Shown: in pieces, positions 31,529-44,999 of the stretch
How the letters are laid out: every line of letters begins with the position of its first letter
Numbering within the stretch: position 1 is the first letter of the stretch
Assembly: GCA_030407085.1 (NCBI GenBank)
Contig: CM059585.1
Coordinates: 119,703,001-119,767,000, forward strand
Direction: 5' to 3'
DNA: 64,000 nt
Source: Trichopria drosophilae
Lineage: Eukaryota; Arthropoda; Insecta; Hymenoptera; Diapriidae
Translations under genes and position numbers: made by a program
The notes under the pieces: model-generated
Told to the model about the DNA's origin: nothing
The model's input: only the letters and a program-made list of their open reading frames with translations
Databases searched by the model: none

Positions 31529-34500
31529 TTTTTTTATTTTTTTTACGGAGGGGGAAATGCATTAGATACGAAAGGGGGTTGAATATGTTGTTTAACCCCC
31601 CGTGTGTCGGACTCCCTCACCTTTGATGTTGACGGCAAGGTTTACCGACTAAAACCCTAACCTCTCTTGGCCCTCCATAATCCACGTGTGCAGTCTGCAG
31701 CAGAAAAGTGGCTCCGATATCCATCTCCTCCGCTGCAGACTGCACCGGGCCATTTCTTTTGTAACTGTAAGCACTCCCTTTAACATCGGGTAAGTGGTTA
31801 CAGGATCTCGTGTGACCTCAGTAGACGAAGAGATCCCAGCAGCACTTCTTTCTGCATTCGGCCTGCGATGGAATATGCATGTTCTCGGCAGGCCGGAATG
31901 CTTTTGATGTTTTGGAGGAAAGTTGGTCTCCTCCCAGCACTCCAATTATCAGCACGACGAGCTTAATTTTGAATCCTCGATAGAGCTTGCGAATCTCGAA
32001 TAGGAGTTCCTGATATATTATCCGTTTTTCGTCCTCTTTGCTGACTATATTTGTCTCTGCTGGTGCAGAGAACTCGATGACGGAGCTGGATTTGTCATCG
32101 AAGTAAACAGGGACAATGTCAGGCTTATTGGCGGATATTGGCCTGCTCGTCGGAAATGACTCATTCCCGTCTACGGATTCAATATCAATGGGGACGTACG
32201 GAAAAACTGGGGTTGCATCAATACCATAAGTGCTGCGAAGATGGTAATACAGCACTCGGAGAGCCGCATTGTGACATTCGATGTATGCTCAAACTGCATA
32301 TCTTGGGCATGCTGCCAAAAGATGTATTAGTGTCTCAGCATGACATCTACACGATCTACAAAGCGTACTCTGTACCGCCTGGTGTAAGACGGTCTGGCGA
32401 TACGCTAAGGTATTGATAACCCCATCCTGGCATGCGAAGATATAACCCTCGGTCTCGGATTTCAAGCCGGCTGATCTTAAGAACGAGAAGGTCATCTCTA
32501 CCGATAAGCCAAGTGGTTGAACATTTTGAAAGAATTGTCCATGCAATGGCTTGTCGATATGCCTTCCCTCCGATATACGGAGATTTTCCTTCCGTATGTT
32601 AACCCTGAAATGCACTGGGCACAGATTGATGACTGATTCAACTTCCTGTGCACCAATACGTCTCACGTTGAAAACCAGACTGAGGTTTCGCGCCGCTCGT
32701 CCCGCCGCGTTATACAAAAACGCCCCCTTCCCCTGTATTTCATGCTGATGAGCTAGCATCGTCAGGGGATCCTCCGTTCCATTAATCACGTCGCAAGCTG
32801 TCTCGAGGATCAATCGGTCATGCGTACACTCCAGGCTCAAAAGGCCGCGACCTTCCATATTTCGGGGCAAATACAGTTTTTCCACGGAAGATTTTGGATG
32901 CAAACTGCGTTGCTTACAAATCATCTTCCGTGTACTTCGGTCAAGACCCCTTAGCTCATCAACGTTCCACTTCAGTGCTCCAAATGAATAGAGCACTGGT
33001 GAAACGGTCAACATATTCGTGGCTGCCACCATTTCTCCCGGTAATTCTGATGACCAAGTCTGACGGAGAATGCGCCTTAATGATGGTGGTTTTAGCAGCC
33101 TGCACATCCTGGACATGCCTTTGAGGTATGCCCAGGTATGTGTAAGCTTCTTCGGCGCTAAGGTGGCGGATGACATTTCCATTGACGAGCTCCATATCAT
33201 TGTTATAGGAACTTGACCTTCCTCTGTGCAAACGAACGACTGCACACTTGTACACGTTCACCAAGCGGCCAACACATGTACCCTTGAGATTTCCGGAGAG
33301 CAACGGATAGAGACAATAATGAGATGCAGAAGAGCACAGGACTCAGAGAATCTCCCTGATGGACACCTCTTTGGAATTGAACCAATCTAGACGTGGTTCA
33401 TGTCATGACAAAGCGCGTTTTCCAAAGAGGCATCAGGTTTTCTACACTTCTCACTATATTTGGGTGGACATGGAGGCGTTTGAGCAACAAGCTTAAAAGC
33501 TCGTGCGATGTTGAGCCATGCGTCTTCATGTAATCCAGTCAGGCTATCAACAGGTTTCGCTTGTACTGGACTGAGTCCTGACAAACACATCTGTCGATAA
33601 GTAAGATGTCCTTGCAGCCGGATACACCCATTTTGCAACCTCGTTGTTCTACTATCCGTTGCCACACCGGTTTCACGGATTTCTCAATACGTTCGTTCAA
33701 GATGTAAGTGAACCATTTGTATAACGTATTGAATCACGTGATCGGTCTATAGTTTCTCGGATCGGACAAGTCTCATGATTTTGGGATTAGTGTTGTTCGG
33801 CTCTCCACCAGGCAGTACGGAATGGTTTGGCATCTATTTATATAAGAAGTACCAAACACAACTCGGTAAAGATTTCAATACCTTGTGTATCTACATTAAG
33901 CCTCGATGTGTTCTCGTACATACTCCCCCAGAATTCCTCAACCAAGGCCATCGACGGAAATTCGCGTGAGGCTGAGATACGATGTTTCAAGAGGATGGAA
34001 GGATTCGACCAAAATGTTGCACTTTGTCGAATTCCATCCTCCTGTCTTTGCATACTCTTTTTGCATCCGCCAAAACCCGAATTTTATCCACCAAACGTTG
34101 CTTAATGTTGAGCAACTTCAGCTTGTTCAGTGTGTGATAGTACGTCCGCAGTTGTTGCGCGAACTTCTTGACTTTAGCCGTAAATGAACGGCCAGATATT
34201 AAATAGTCGCACACACACTGAATTCGGGAAGCAAGTTTCTGTGTCAGTCGAATTTTGCCGTTCAATTGAGACGTGCGTTATGTAATCTGTCGACTCCCCG
34301 ATATCTGTATCAGATTTCATGGAGTCACCAGATCACTCGCAGCCTCATAATCAGCACAATTTACTTGCCATAGGTCGCAGTCATCTGGAAAAGCATCCTG
34401 AAGTAGGCTATTGGCTCTGTCTATTTCTCGTTGATTAGGCAAAATTTTCATTGTCAGATTTTGCCTAAACACGAGTGTCGTGCTTTCATAATGTGGAGCA

Positions 34501-35030
34501 TTTCTTCGGGAACAACGAAACCTATCCGCCTCAGATAGGCCACATAATCTCTCAAATGTTGTTGAGTAAAGCGATCTGCTAGTTTGGGATGCATTACTGC
34601 AAACCGACTATGCATTCGCGCCATGCAGCCTAGCTGTTGCGGACAGCTCTCCTCGTAGCAGCGCATCAGATCTTGCCTGAGATCCTCCGTCCACTGAAAT
34701 CGTTCGTGGCCATGTTAGGGTTGTGGTCCCGTGACACCCGTTTCGGCTCCTCCACCTCGAGACTGGGCTGCATCCTTAGCAGCCCGATGGTCAGGAGCCC
34801 TGCGCGTTCTATTTCCAGTAACCGCATGTACAGGGAGTAGGGTGGTTGGCCCTACCCCCCGTTGTTATGCCTCTCTCGTATGTCTCTTACCTCGCCATCC
34901 ACTGGGGTTGGTTACCCAATCTCTGGCAAGGTTGCTAAGAATACAGGGCCCACCGGCTTTAATAAACACACGTGAGAGTAGGCCATTAGCCGCATTGTGT
35001 TACGCATCATTCCCTTTGGGCCCCTTATGA
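31529..35030 (-). mobile_element. R2/R4/Dong-type non-LTR retrotransposon, defective
   Basis: On the minus strand, an N-terminal Myb-like stretch (FQWTEDLRQDLMRCYEE, about 34700-34640) is followed by a linker, reverse-transcriptase motif B (QRGVHQGDSLSPVLFC, about 33380), the thumb (EEAYTYLGIPQ; LYLPRNMEGRGLLSLE), a CCHC zinc knuckle (CRSCRCHAETLIHLLAACP, about 32300) and a restriction-like endonuclease (NKPDIVPVYFDD, then VIEFSAPAETNI, about 32125-32030). This order is typical of the R2/R4 group with a single ORF. Many frameshifts separate the blocks. I find no YxDD box between motif B and the thumb; about 60 residues seem deleted there. An A-rich tail on the minus strand marks the 3' end near 31530. 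The 5' end abuts an ATT/TAA-rich stretch, which is reminiscent of Dong insertion sites. Confidence 0.8.
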
Positions 35031-38000
35031 TTATTATTGTTATTATATATTAGATATTTCAAGTACTTCGGTTGCTCTTATTCATTATATTATAATAATT
35101 AGGTTCTTCAATGTTCATTTATTAATTTAATTAAGTGCTGTTCAATTAGTGAAATTAGTCAAACTTCATTTCATGAATAGGGTTTAAGTTTGAACATGTC
35201 CAACCAAATAAAAGTTCAAATGATTCATGTATAATGTCGAATTTTTCTACTGTAATTTTTTGTACAGAGCATTTTCCCTATATATCCGAATTTAGGAAAA
35301 TGGACTGGCACTATGTTGGTAATATTTAGGTCGTTTGACTTCTTATCGAGCTAATTCTCAACAAATCAGTTCTAATATTTGTTTATAATATTAAGTAGTA
35401 ATTGCAATTGTAATTAATATTTGCTTCTAATATTAAGTTATAAATACTGCATCCTTCATGGTCGGAAGAGTCCGGAAGAAATATACCGTGATAAATTCGA
35501 CTTTTAATCTAAGTCATTAAGCATTAACTTTAACCTGTCCGTAAAAAAAGAGGACTTCCATAAAACATATTAATTAAGACATTTTGTCGTGATATTTAAT
35601 TTACGATAAAGTTAGCGGAATATGTAATAAAAATCAATCATTTGAAGATGAAGAAAACCATTTGGGAAATATGATAATTGCAAATTTTATAAGGCTTACC
35701 ACTCAAAGATATTTTGAATTACTAGAAAACTGGTAATCAGAATATCTGGTAAAATAGTCTTGTTATCATTACCATAAATTCTTGTAAAACCTATCTGAAA
35801 CAACAATGTGAATTACAAGACAAATAAGCAGTAACTAGAATATCTAAAACTGGAAAAATTGAGCCTATTAAACAATACTTTCCACCATATTGCTGATTAT
35901 TTTAACAATACCTCTTTTTTCATTGTATAAAATGTAAGGAATAAGGGTAAACATCTCATACAACTTCAATACAAGCAATGGGAAAATACGTCAGTTTAAT
36001 TCCAAAAAGTCGACTATAAACGATGAAATTGTTTGTCAATCGGTGGCGATTTTATCTCGATCGATCTCGACAAAGTATGTCCACTCAGCTTATGCAGGAT
36101 CCCTTTCCAAACGAAAAATGTTACAAATGTTAGCAACACTCGAGTACTGTTTGAACGCTAAAAGAGCGATGACAGGTGTTCGAAACAGGGGTCGCGTATG
36201 AGGCGATTTAAATGCGACGAGGGATGGTTAATATAACGGGTATTCTGATTTATAACACCGAAAATTGCGATAAACTGCTCCATTCTATAACATAAAAGCG
36301 AAAGTAATAACAGGATCATGTAATTTTCTACAGGCGCATTTTATATTCATTACTTTCCGAAAATGTTTCTTTTATGTCATAGCTTTTCCGCAGATTTACC
36401 AAAAATATTTTTATTTTCAGCCTTTTAGAATAAATACTAAATAAATTTGATTCAATTTATTTCAGGCGGGCATATATCAAACAAAAACATCTTCAATTGA
36501 ACTTTCTTCGTTTTGTAGGTCATTTATTTCGCAAATTCAAAATGTAAAAGACGCCTATTATATAGAGAAGTCAATTTCAAAAGTGAAAACCACTACTCCC
36601 CAATTTTCACTAAAAGAAAAGACAGAGTCGAAATTACAGAGGAAATTAATTTTGTGTACGAAATTCCATATAATTCCTTAGTATTTCTAATCTGAATATG
36701 ACCACAATACAGATAATGATTTTGATTTTGAAAAAATAGAAATCATCGCCAAAAGGGCTAATTACTGCAAAAGAATAAACTTGGCATCGATATTCAATTT
36801 ATACATCCATAAAGGTTTAATTCACAAGATGCAAATAGTATAAAAGGCCAAAAAACATTGTTTCACCCTGTACGTAACCTCAAAGATAGTATAATAAATG
36901 CATTTTTTCGAGTACATAACCTCAAATATCTCAAAATCCACTTCTGACTTCAGATTCGGATTCTACGCATAAAATTACTTCGGAAGTTATCCACAACTTC
37001 CAAAACACAAAACCATGTTGACCTTTAGTATTCGTGACAAACGTCCTAAAATAGAATCAAGTTCTGTATTTATACTAACCCTGAAATATACAAAATATCC
37101 TTTGCCCAAGTTTTTTTCATAGGTAGAATATATTACTATTATATATAACTATTATACAAAATACAGTAGTAATCATAAAAACTCCGTTTTAATATTGTTT
37201 TCAAACGGCGCGATCGCAGTAGCTCTAAATAATATTTTAATTATAACAATTATTACTATTAACTCAACTTTCAGTTGTAAAATACGTTTAAATTTATTTT
37301 ATTTTACAGATTGAAATTAATTCAAGCCATGATTTTGTATACTACAAATTGTTTTGTTTTTCGTGAAGTATCAAAATGCAAATTATTGATGACTCTCCAC
37401 GAAATTAATGCGGTATAAATTATACTAAGTTACACTCGAATATTAACTTCCCTTTAAACGGAGAAAAGAAAATGATTAGAATTAATGATGGCTCATTCCG
37501 CAAAATCAGCCACTTTCTTGCCGGTAATAAATGTATAATTATAACTAAATAAAAATTATAGTTTCAACCGCATTGTTCGCTCGGCGTATTCAAACTTTAT
37601 ATTAGCACGCCTCCCAACTTCTCGTTTCAAGTTTTATTGGAATAAGGAATATTGCATATTCTTAAGAAAGAGAATAAGCCAAAGTGATTTATGTGCCTTG
37701 AAATCCTATCACAAACAAATAGAAAGACGTTTAAAAGCTTTCGTTTCAAACCGTTTCCTTAATCAAACTACAGTGACACTAAAGACCTAAAAATCTGTAT
37801 TTTGCTAATGTAAATAGCTGCAATTCTACTAAAAATGTGATATTTGCATAATTCCTGCTGGAATTGTAAAAGTTACAAAGTTATTATAAAAGACAAATGG
37901 AAAAAGTATCCCCAACATATTATCGGCCAATTAGTAACTATACAATGCATTTATCAAGCCAAATTTGATTAAAGATTCAATTTAATAAAAATGTCAGAAA

Positions 38001-39967
38001 TTACATTTTTATTTTTTCTGTTCTAAAGAATAACCGAGATTATTTTGTATCCGCTTGTATATATTTTCTTGAAAATAAAATTAGTAAGTTAATAGAATGC
38101 TTAAGAAGATTTCAAATATCAAATTAAATTTACCAAAATAAATTCATATAATGAATGAAATTTACCTAAGAACGAAAAAACTTTGAACAATCACTTTGCG
38201 CTCCATTTGCAAAAATAAATCTATTTTATTACATTGTCATGTTTTTTAATGACGATAATAGTGTAGCAATGTAATTAAATATATAATAACAAAAAGTATG
38301 CAAACTTATATTAAAAACAAGTTTGACAGACATCATTAATATATAAATCCATATAGAACATTGTATTTTTGTAAAATTGGTAAAAGTCTGCTGCAAAAGG
38401 TTGTAATAATTAGATCATTATTTCGAACATCCTGATTTCTTATTGAAAACCAATAATGATTTTTCACGTCGCATTTTCGAGAAATGTAAGGGTAAATGAG
38501 TAAAAATGTGCATTTTTTGCAATATTTCGATTGTTCTTGTAGCAAAAGAGAATTTAGTTTGACAATTGCCATTATTATTTCCGAATGAATTTTTCATGCT
38601 GAAAATGGTGACGCCAGCAGAATTTTTCTATCACGTCCCATTTTCGATAATAGTGAGGTGAGGTTAAATGTGTAATAATGTGGGTCAATCTCGTTGGACT
38701 TGGTCATGTGGTCATCCTATTTAAACGAATTGTTTATCCATTTTCTTGACTACCCAATTTTCGACAAACTCTTCGTGATTATTCAAATCTTTTGAAATGT
38801 ATCCTAGAAAAGAACCTAACTTCTTTGGCCTTCAGTATTCAAAATTTTTGATCGGTCGGATGAAATCGAAGAAGAAGAGACTCGCAACTAATTGTGAATA
38901 ATAGCATTTCAAAACTTAAGCACACTGTACCTTTCGGCAGAGGTGGTTTCTTCGCAAGAATCCTTTTTTTCAATAGTGAAAGGAGCAGTAATGACCACTA
39001 GAGAAGGTACTTAATGCATCGTTTTGATCAGCCCTTCCTTTTCACTTTGGACTTTTTTCCAAAAACAATATGGCGTCTGTAAATTGTAGTGCTGCTACTA
39101 AACAACACGACGTCCATAGTTGAAAATCAGTAGTTTTTCGGTATAATATAATTAACATATAATTACAAAAATTGGTAAATACTTATTGTACATATATAAC
39201 TAATTCGATGTTATAAATGAAGGATTGTGAGTTTATATATTTACAAATTATGATAATTACATTTTCATCTCATTCTCCATGTCTTTGAACGTTACAATCT
39301 CGAACTGTAAAATAGTCGATATATGCGCGCGAAACTATAAAATTACAATTTTCAGACAACTTGCAGACTTCTTGAAGCCGCCACTTTGTTTTTTGAAAAA
39401 CTCGAACTAGAAAATAAAAATATAAAAGACGCAAATAGTACCATTTTCAATGGTGGATATTGCTCTTTTAAGTGTCAGAAAATTAAATTCTTGCAAAAAA
39501 AAGTATTTTTATAACTTTTTTCATTCAAATCGATGGTTGATTGCGTCCATGGATTTCGATATATATAGGAGGTCCAAAACTATAGATCTTGATTTACATG
39601 AACATTTTTTAACCATTTGGAACAAAAGTTACAGTGCTGAAAGTTGTGTCCAAATTTCGGTCTTTCGGGACTAAAAGGGTTAACACTCTCTTCTGTTTCA
39701 TGACATTATTTTCAGTTCTGTTTCTACCTATTCTATTCTTTCTCTCTCTTTATCTGTCTGTCTTGTATGTATCATTTTGTTATTTTTTTTTGTGAGCAGA
39801 CAATATGACGCATTAAAAATATTTGCTACACATCTTCGACATTATATTTTAAACTACATATTCTATATTAATAAGAAATATTGTTTTATTCATTAATACT
39901 TTCACAATGTCTTTCGACCTCCTAAACTATCGTATACTGTAATTACGACAATAATTTTATCCCACAC
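35031..39967. other. 4.9 kb AT-rich intergenic stretch, no gene
   Basis: All open frames are short and have no recognisable content. A slightly GC-richer patch lies at about 36040-36240. TTAA with AAAGGG before it at about 39675-39683 resembles a piggyBac-type end, but no partner was found. It may be intron or regulatory space of an unseen gene. Confidence 0.5.
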
Positions 39968-40640
39968 ATGAATTTGTATTTGTATTTTGTATTTATTTAT
40001 TGTTTAAGCCTTGGATTGCGATAAACATCGCGTACCTTATGGCTAGGTACAAAATAATACATAGTAAAGAAGAGTTACAAACTTAAAATTACTGTTTCTT
40101 AAAATAACTAGGATGACTTGACGCGAATTTATTAATGAACGAAGCTATACATATTCTAAATTGGATGGATGTGACCGATTTATATACATAGTTATAGATT
40201 TTAGTCTGCAGTACTGCAATACAAAAAAAATAAACGAGTGATATTGCGCGGATGAGAGATGCAATGAAGAAAAGCAAACAAAAAGAAAAAAAAGAGGCAG
40301 TGAGCATTATGCTTAGTGAAAGAGAATATGTATGAAAAGATTTATGACATGATATGCAATAATGACGTGTTTGGATTAGGAGTGTCGTATGTTAATAGAA
40401 AATTAAACATAGTTGATTTGAAAGTGTATTGGGAAGAAGATTCTTTAACATAATTAGGGAGGGAGTTCTATAGTCTAGCGGCTGTGAGTGTGAATGAGTT
40501 AAAGTAAGGTCCGCTTTTGGCTATTTGCATCTGCAATGAATGCGAAACTTAACGACATGTAATTATATTATGTAACAATCTGCCACAAGGGAGAAGAATA
40601 AGGTTTGTAAATTCCTGTATTTTTATTATTGTTTTAATTA
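39968..40640 (-). mobile_element. LINE 3' remnant
   Basis: On the minus strand one frame reads NSLPNYVKESSSQYTFKSTM at about 40466-40405, the conserved C-terminal signature of CR1/Jockey-group reverse transcriptases. It is followed by 3' untranslated sequence ending in AATAAATACAAAATACAAAT, a microsatellite-like tail at about 39968-39995. Only the very end of the element remains and it is broken by stops and shifts. Confidence 0.65.
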
Positions 40641-41644
40641 TCGAAGAAAACGACTAGCAATTCCACGAAGCTTGTAATGTTAAAATGTAAATGAAATGTA
40701 CGTATACTACATTCACGATGACATAGTCGACATCGATCCTACGTCAAATAGCCGTAATTCCACTTTCTCCGTGATCAGTGGCATTTCACCCCAGGTCGGC
40801 TCACGGATTCATCAGTAGGGCTACGTGAGGATGCTCTTACCTATACAAGATTAACCAGTGTGAAATTGCGTTAAAGCTTTGCTCACCAATATCATGATAT
40901 ATAGGTTCATATTCAGTAGCAATCAACCTCTATGAGAGTTGAGGCATTGGAAGTGCATGATTGTGAAATTATGAATAGCGCATATCATTTTAATGTAGAC
41001 ATTCTTTGTATGCGAATTGCAGCATTATTTACTATTATATAAATATTTATATCACTTACTTAAGGAGAAAAATAATTACATTATTCCATACAAATTGAGG
41101 TTGCAAGTCTAAAAACTTTTTGAGTCACATTGAAACCAAAATCGACGGGATACAAAAGTTTTAATAGGTCTAAAGTGAAAGCATAGTCCTTGAATTTTTC
41201 AACCCAAAAGAGAAAGGTCACGGCAGGTAGTGGGAGAATTTAGCTTAACAATAACCCTTTTATCGGTAAAAATAGCTGGGGTTACGAGAAATGACGAATA
41301 AATGTTCTTCCTGATCAAGTATTTTTTAAACTAGACACTTAATTTCTTGGGACTGCTGACTATGAATCAAGATATCAATTTAAAAAATAAAAACTAGTGT
41401 TGGCGTTGAGCCGCGCTCGCTTCGCTCGCTTAGGAACTTCGACCAAGTGGAGACTTGGCTATTCCTTAATACTTGTTCATTTACTAACAGCTTCAATTAT
41501 ATTATAAAATTATATCGATATTTGGGGGTCCAATCATATTTAGGTCCAAGTGACTTCGATAGATATCTTACAACAATATATTGTTTCTTATATGTATGAA
41601 AATTGAAAATGATTTAGAACTATGACCTATGGCCTGAGTTGATG
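40641..41644. other. intergenic DNA
   Basis: No gene was recognised. A CG-rich stretch CCGCGCTCGCTTCGCTCGCT at about 41411 stands out in AT-rich DNA, next to a CTTCGACC motif. Confidence 0.4.
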
Positions 41645-42405
41645 TAAAATTTAAAACGAGCATTTTAAACTTCGACCCCGACGACAGGCCAGCGGAAGTA
41701 TTAATAAATAAAAGTTGCAAAACACTTACTTCATGCACTTGTATTGTAATAGACTATTCGATGCATATTACATGTTTACTATGTTTTACTAATTACTGTC
41801 TGTATTATTATGATCTTATATATGCAATATATATGCATATAATTCGTCAAAGATATCTGGAAAGTGCCGAAAAGATCTTTGACGGATATCTTTTAGATAT
41901 ATGGAAATAGTTATTTTCGTATCAAGGGCGTAAAAGAACTTATGCGCCCGTAGGTGATCACCGCGCCCGAGGGGCTGGCGAAGACTACTCCTGGGGGGTA
42001 GAGGGTCCAAACGTCGAAATTTGATGAAAAATTGTAGGGTAATTTTTTTTGCCGAGGTGACCAAATTCAATACTTTTTCAGACAATAGTCGTAAGCATTT
42101 TAAACCGGTTTTTATGGCATTATCGTTGGCTTTAGAAAGAAAATGCAAACCTTTTTTTGTAGAGAGATTAATACTCTATCTTTTTTGTTTGAAACAGTTT
42201 TGAATGAAATTTGTATTTTTACAAAATAAATTCAAAAAAACGGGACGTGCGTACGTACAAGATCACGAACACAAATTTTGTTATTGTTGAATTGGGCTTC
42301 TTAGGATCTGAAACGTCGACATTTGATGAAAAACTATAGGGTAATTTTTATGTCCGAAGTGACCAAATTCTACCCTTCGTCCAGACCTAAGGTCTGGGTC
42401 GAAAT
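41645..42405. repeat. TTCGACC repeat family, copy 2
   Basis: At 41645-41710 the motifs ACGAGCATTTTAAACTTCGA and CCCCGACGACAGGCCAGCGG match the arm edge at 1195-1250. At 42300-42405 GAAACGTCGACATTTGATGA and GACCTAAGGTCTGGGTCGAA match 4733-4830 in reverse complement. A second, partial copy of the internal motif lies at 42013-42075. The locus therefore has two differently ended copies of one unclassified repeat family. Confidence 0.6.
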
Positions 42406-42639
42406 AAATGCGGGCGCAATATATCGGACCGAATTTTAAATATTAAGCGGATTGGATTGAAACTTTTTACTTGAAGGTTTATAAAGGAGGAATTTGAGTT
42501 TTGTTATAAATAATACTTTGGAATTGACAAGGTATGAAAGGACAAGCAGGAAATTTCATCAGACTTTCTCCTGGACGATTATGACCAAATTATAAGTAAT
42601 GAAAAAAGTCATTTTAACCGTATATTGTTCCTTTCGCAC

Positions 42640-43490
42640 GCTCAAACTTTATATTACGGGTTCTGCCGACTCGTTGTTTTCATTTTCCGGGTTCTCGGCC
42701 ATTTCATTTACGTTGGCTAGACGATAATACTGGAAAATGCCCGCTATATCACACGTGTAAAATATTAGGCGAATGGAGGAGGCTCGTAAAGTATATCGCG
42801 GCCCGGAGCAGCGGAGGCTTGCGGCTTTCCGTTTAATTTGCAGGTCCATTTTCTCCATTTTTTAATTTCTTCTCCAACTCTAGCGTTCAATGTGGCACAC
42901 TCGTGCTTCTCTCTTTTTTTCCCTGTCCTGGCTGGCTGCAAGCCCAGCATCAAAAGTGCCCTTACTCGTTGGAGAACTTGGCTTATCCCACTTCCCTGCC
43001 GTTTCTCTCCTGCTCTCAGCCCCCTCTACATACAATGCAATTAATTAAAAACACTTCATTTCCCTCTCACCCTTTGCTTCCTTTCGGTTGTCCCCTTTGC
43101 ATCGCTGGATTCGCAACAAAACAAAACAAGCGAGAAGTGCTGAAAAGTAACTGCTCGAAAGTACTGAATGAATTTTACATATTTCGCCAGAGAGTGAAAA
43201 ACTGAGTTGATTCACAGTTCACGAACTTCTGCGGGATTTCATTGAAACACATCTCGCTTAATTCAGACGCGCGGAAGAGCGGGCTGGACCGATACCGCTT
43301 GTGTTATCGGATGCAGGGTACGGTGTAATATTGATTTTGGTCGAGGCCTCGTTACGACCTGGCTTTAGATTTCATTTCGTTGTAAACCGCGTTTCGTTGT
43401 CGACAGTTCATCTGGCTTTTGGGTCAATTTTGGCATGTGATCGAAAATCTCAATCATCCCGTTTTATGAGTCACTTAAGTCTCTCTTAGA
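42640..43490. other. GC-richer patch, possible exon or regulatory block
   Basis: GC content rises and several short frames are open on both strands, but none shows recognisable domains or codon signal. The C/T-rich stretches at 42840-43080 suggest untranslated or regulatory DNA. Confidence 0.3.
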
Positions 43491-44999
43491 TTAAATGTCT
43501 TAAGGTTGTGCTTTACTATAGTTTTAGTTGAATGTTCTCAGATATCCTGAAAAAATTGAGGGAATTCTTAAGACATTTTTCTTAAATCAGATATCCATAT
43601 TGCTTTATGTTTCTTTTTAATATGTGAAAACAAGGAAGAATTGTCATAATCCAAAAAAATATTTACTTAAATTTCAGAAATATATTTTTAGCAATGTTGC
43701 AAACATTCTGTCGATTTAACTTTGATATGTTTTCAGCAAGTAGGTTTTTGAACTTAAAACCATATTCAAGCAATAAGTTTAAAATTATTATTGATTTTGC
43801 ACAAAGAAGCTTTGTCTGACGGATACTCTCAGTCTGATTAAATACAAAATTAACATGATTTTTCGTATTATATTGACTTAGGTTAGGTATAAAGTTCTCT
43901 TCTACAGATTTTAAGCAAAAAATGTAAACAAAATTCTTTTTAAAACCTTATTAGAAAATGGTTACCATATACATAAACTAATTCAACGCAGAGAAAACGG
44001 TTAAATTTTCTAAATAAAAACAACTGTACGAATAATTAACAGATTATAAAAAAACAAGTTGCCCATATATTAAAGGTTTTTCTGAGAACAATACTAGAAT
44101 TTATAAAAAAATGTATGTTAGAATAGGCTCTGCTCCATTTGGAATGAACATTTCGCACAAAAACCAAACTACTTTTTGGTAAGACAAGTGGAGTTGTATG
44201 TAGTACAATGCCAATTGTAGTAAATCGTATAATAGACAATCAAATAGGCATGGAGAAGTACTATTAAAAGAACCTAATCGAAATTTCGTCCAATATCTAA
44301 TTATTTACTGGTCTAACACGACAAAGACTTGCAACGGACACGAGGGTACAAAAGCAAAAATTCAAGCTAACGAAAAAACTATATAATTATATTGCCATTT
44401 TTGGTTAATTTTTCGTTAATACGAGTAGTCAGTTAAACGTTCTTTAAATATTTTATAGATTTTGTTCATGGGCTTTCCGTGGAAATATTTATGTTTAATT
44501 ATGCGTCGATTATCTTGGTGAAAAATTCTTTTAACATTTTTAATTTCTATTAATGATATTGGGAAAAACATGGGATGAGAAGGTTTAATGTGTTAAATAT
44601 GACTTTAAAAAGAGATGTCGAAAAAGAAGGCCCCTGAATAGACACATATGCTTCAAGGACCTAATTCAATGTGCAAAGTGTAACCTACCACAACATAGTC
44701 AATTTCTATCGTAGCATTAATAAAAAAAACATATAAACTCCCTAAAATAGATTTGGGCTAAAAATATATCATTGATTTTGTTTAATTTATATTTTTTAGA
44801 TTTACGACGTTATCGATGCGGTCGATTCAATGCCTCCTTATAGAATTTCAATAGAAAAGAGAGATTGAATTAATAAACAATATGTGCAAATATAGCCACA
44901 TCAAATATCTGAATTATGATGTAAGATGGCACTACTTCACAACTCCCGAATTGCCGGTAACAAGTTAAATTAAGGGGAGTAAATTATTTATTGGTTCAA
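43491..44999. other. AT-rich intergenic DNA
   Basis: No gene, repeat or element end was recognised. Confidence 0.5.

Noticed and set aside
39660..39683. piggyBac element end at AAAGGGTTAA
   Set aside because: No partner end was located, so the element cannot be supported.
41816..42203. 110-codon minus-strand frame overlapping the TTCGACC repeat
   Set aside because: It runs through the repeat, overlaps an opposite frame and has no recognisable content.
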